Source: Tieghemiomyces parasiticus (taxonomy: Eukaryota > Kickxellomycota > Dimargaritomycetes > Dimargaritales > Dimargaritaceae). From it: a stretch of 23,275 nt of DNA. The position numbers and the translations under genes were made by a program. Position 1 is the stretch's first letter. The number at the start of each line of letters is the position of its first letter. This document shows positions 22,388 to 23,275 of the stretch, in pieces. The notes below the pieces were generated by a model, which saw nothing but the letters and a program-made list of their open reading frames with translations, was not told the origin of the DNA and searched no databases. The DNA lies in assembly GCA_027575765.1 (NCBI GenBank), contig JANBPT010000781.1, positions 1 to 23,275 on the forward strand. The letters run 5' to 3'.

Positions 22388-22396
22388 TATATATAT
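22388..22396 (-). promoter_or_regulatory. TATA box of the small secreted-protein gene
   Basis: The minus strand reads ATATATATA within CCATATATATACC, 133-141 bases upstream of the ATG. The spacing nearly equals that of the TATA box at 160-151 to its own ATG. Confidence 0.55.
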
Positions 22397-23275
22397 GGTA
22401 ATACGTGTGCAAACTCGAAGCGCTGCCATGTCATCCCGCCTTGGCTTGAGACCGGTGCGATCCGTTCGGCGGGCCGATCTCAGCACCCCATTAGCGGGCG
22501 GACTGCAGGGGGGGGGGGTCGTTGGTTGATGAGGGCTGCCGTGGGTTGACGGGGTTTAAGTGTCGCCAGGGGCAGGGTGGTACGGCACTCTATTGGTACA
22601 GGGCGATAGTGAATCCTTGTCAGAAATTACTCTGCCACGGATGTCTGGGATATCGGTTTACTCCCGGCTCGTTTTTTTTAGAAAGGGGGGGGGGGAATAG
22701 CACAGTGGTCGTACAGGCCATTGAGTCTCAGCCCCCGGCCGTTTAATGCAATACTATCGTTTGGAAATCCACTTGGACCGCAACCATGCGATGCCGCTTG
22801 GTTGGACAGGGAAGATGGCATAGAGAATTCCCCAACAGCATCCCATTCCCCCGTCCTCTACTGCCCGTGGGTTTGCTGGCGTCGTCAACGGTCCCGCAGG
22901 TTGCAATAGTATTGGCTAGGTCCCTTTTTTTTTGTACAACGTTCGGTTTTTATTGTTATCTGGTTGTTATGGTGGTCTATATGATTAAAGCCTAGTTGAT
23001 AATTTTCACTCGGCTATCTGCGAGGTGGACTTGGTGTTCAAGCTGATCATAGATGTGTCTTTGGTGCAGGGGACTTCGGCTAATTATCTCTGTCGCCATT
23101 GGTGTCTAAAACGCCCCCGAGGCGAGCGCCTTTGTGTGGCAGTTGGATTGTGGCGGTGGTGAATTCCGTATCGCACATCTCGGCCAATATCTACTCCCTA
23201 ACGCATTTCACTAGGGCCTAGCCTTAGCATACCGGGGGATCTAATGGCCCTCATCGTTCATTGGAGCTACATGAA
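22397..23275. other. Intergenic right end of the window
   Basis: About 880 bp without a supported gene; frames are short and have no recognisable similarity. It includes G runs (22507-22517 and 22685-22694) and a T run near 22924-22932. It probably holds distal promoter of the minus-strand secreted-protein gene. Confidence 0.5.

Overview
The window looks like nuclear DNA from a fungus, probably an early-diverging lineage. The evidence is a Zn2Cys6 transcription factor (a fungal-specific family), short spliceosomal introns (129-220 bp, plus one of 851 bp) with GTAAGT-like donors, and in several introns CTAAC or TACTAAT branch sites, GC-rich coding DNA, and pyrimidine-rich leaders. Exon joins below were set by reading frame, splice signals and family similarity. 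The species cannot be named from the sequence.

Layout. At the left edge (1-23, minus) are the first codons of a gene that runs out of the window, with a TATA box about 130 bp upstream. A large Zn2Cys6/PAS transcription factor gene follows on the minus strand (1322-4971, two exons, 932 aa). About 9 kb (4972-13930) then carries no convincing protein gene. Its left part is strongly pyrimidine-rich on the minus strand and is probably the long upstream region of the transcription factor. Within it, 11.4-12.2 kb shows collinear matches to the 3' half of a bacterial/organellar-type large-subunit rRNA, ending in an intact 14-base sarcin-ricin-loop match. It looks like a decayed rRNA relic (organellar insertion or bacterial DNA). 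Weaker SSU-like matches lie upstream of it.

From 13.9 kb the genes are densely packed: an SLC35F6-like transporter (13931-15256, plus, single exon, 441 aa); PWP1, a WD40 ribosome-biogenesis protein (16026-17963, plus, two exons, 591 aa); a neugrin/RRG9-like mitochondrial protein (18423-19611, minus, two exons, 322 aa); TAD2/ADAT2, the catalytic subunit of the tRNA A34 deaminase (20203-21305, plus, four exons, 197 aa); and a small predicted secreted protein of unknown function (21736-22255, minus, two exons, 112 aa) with a TATA box about 135 bp upstream.

PWP1 and RRG9 converge, RRG9 and TAD2 diverge from a shared 591-bp promoter region, and TAD2 converges on the secreted-protein gene. PWP1 (cytosolic ribosome assembly), RRG9 (mitochondrial gene expression) and TAD2 (tRNA editing) all serve translation. 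That they are co-regulated is only an inference. No CRISPR array, transposon or confident tRNA gene was seen.
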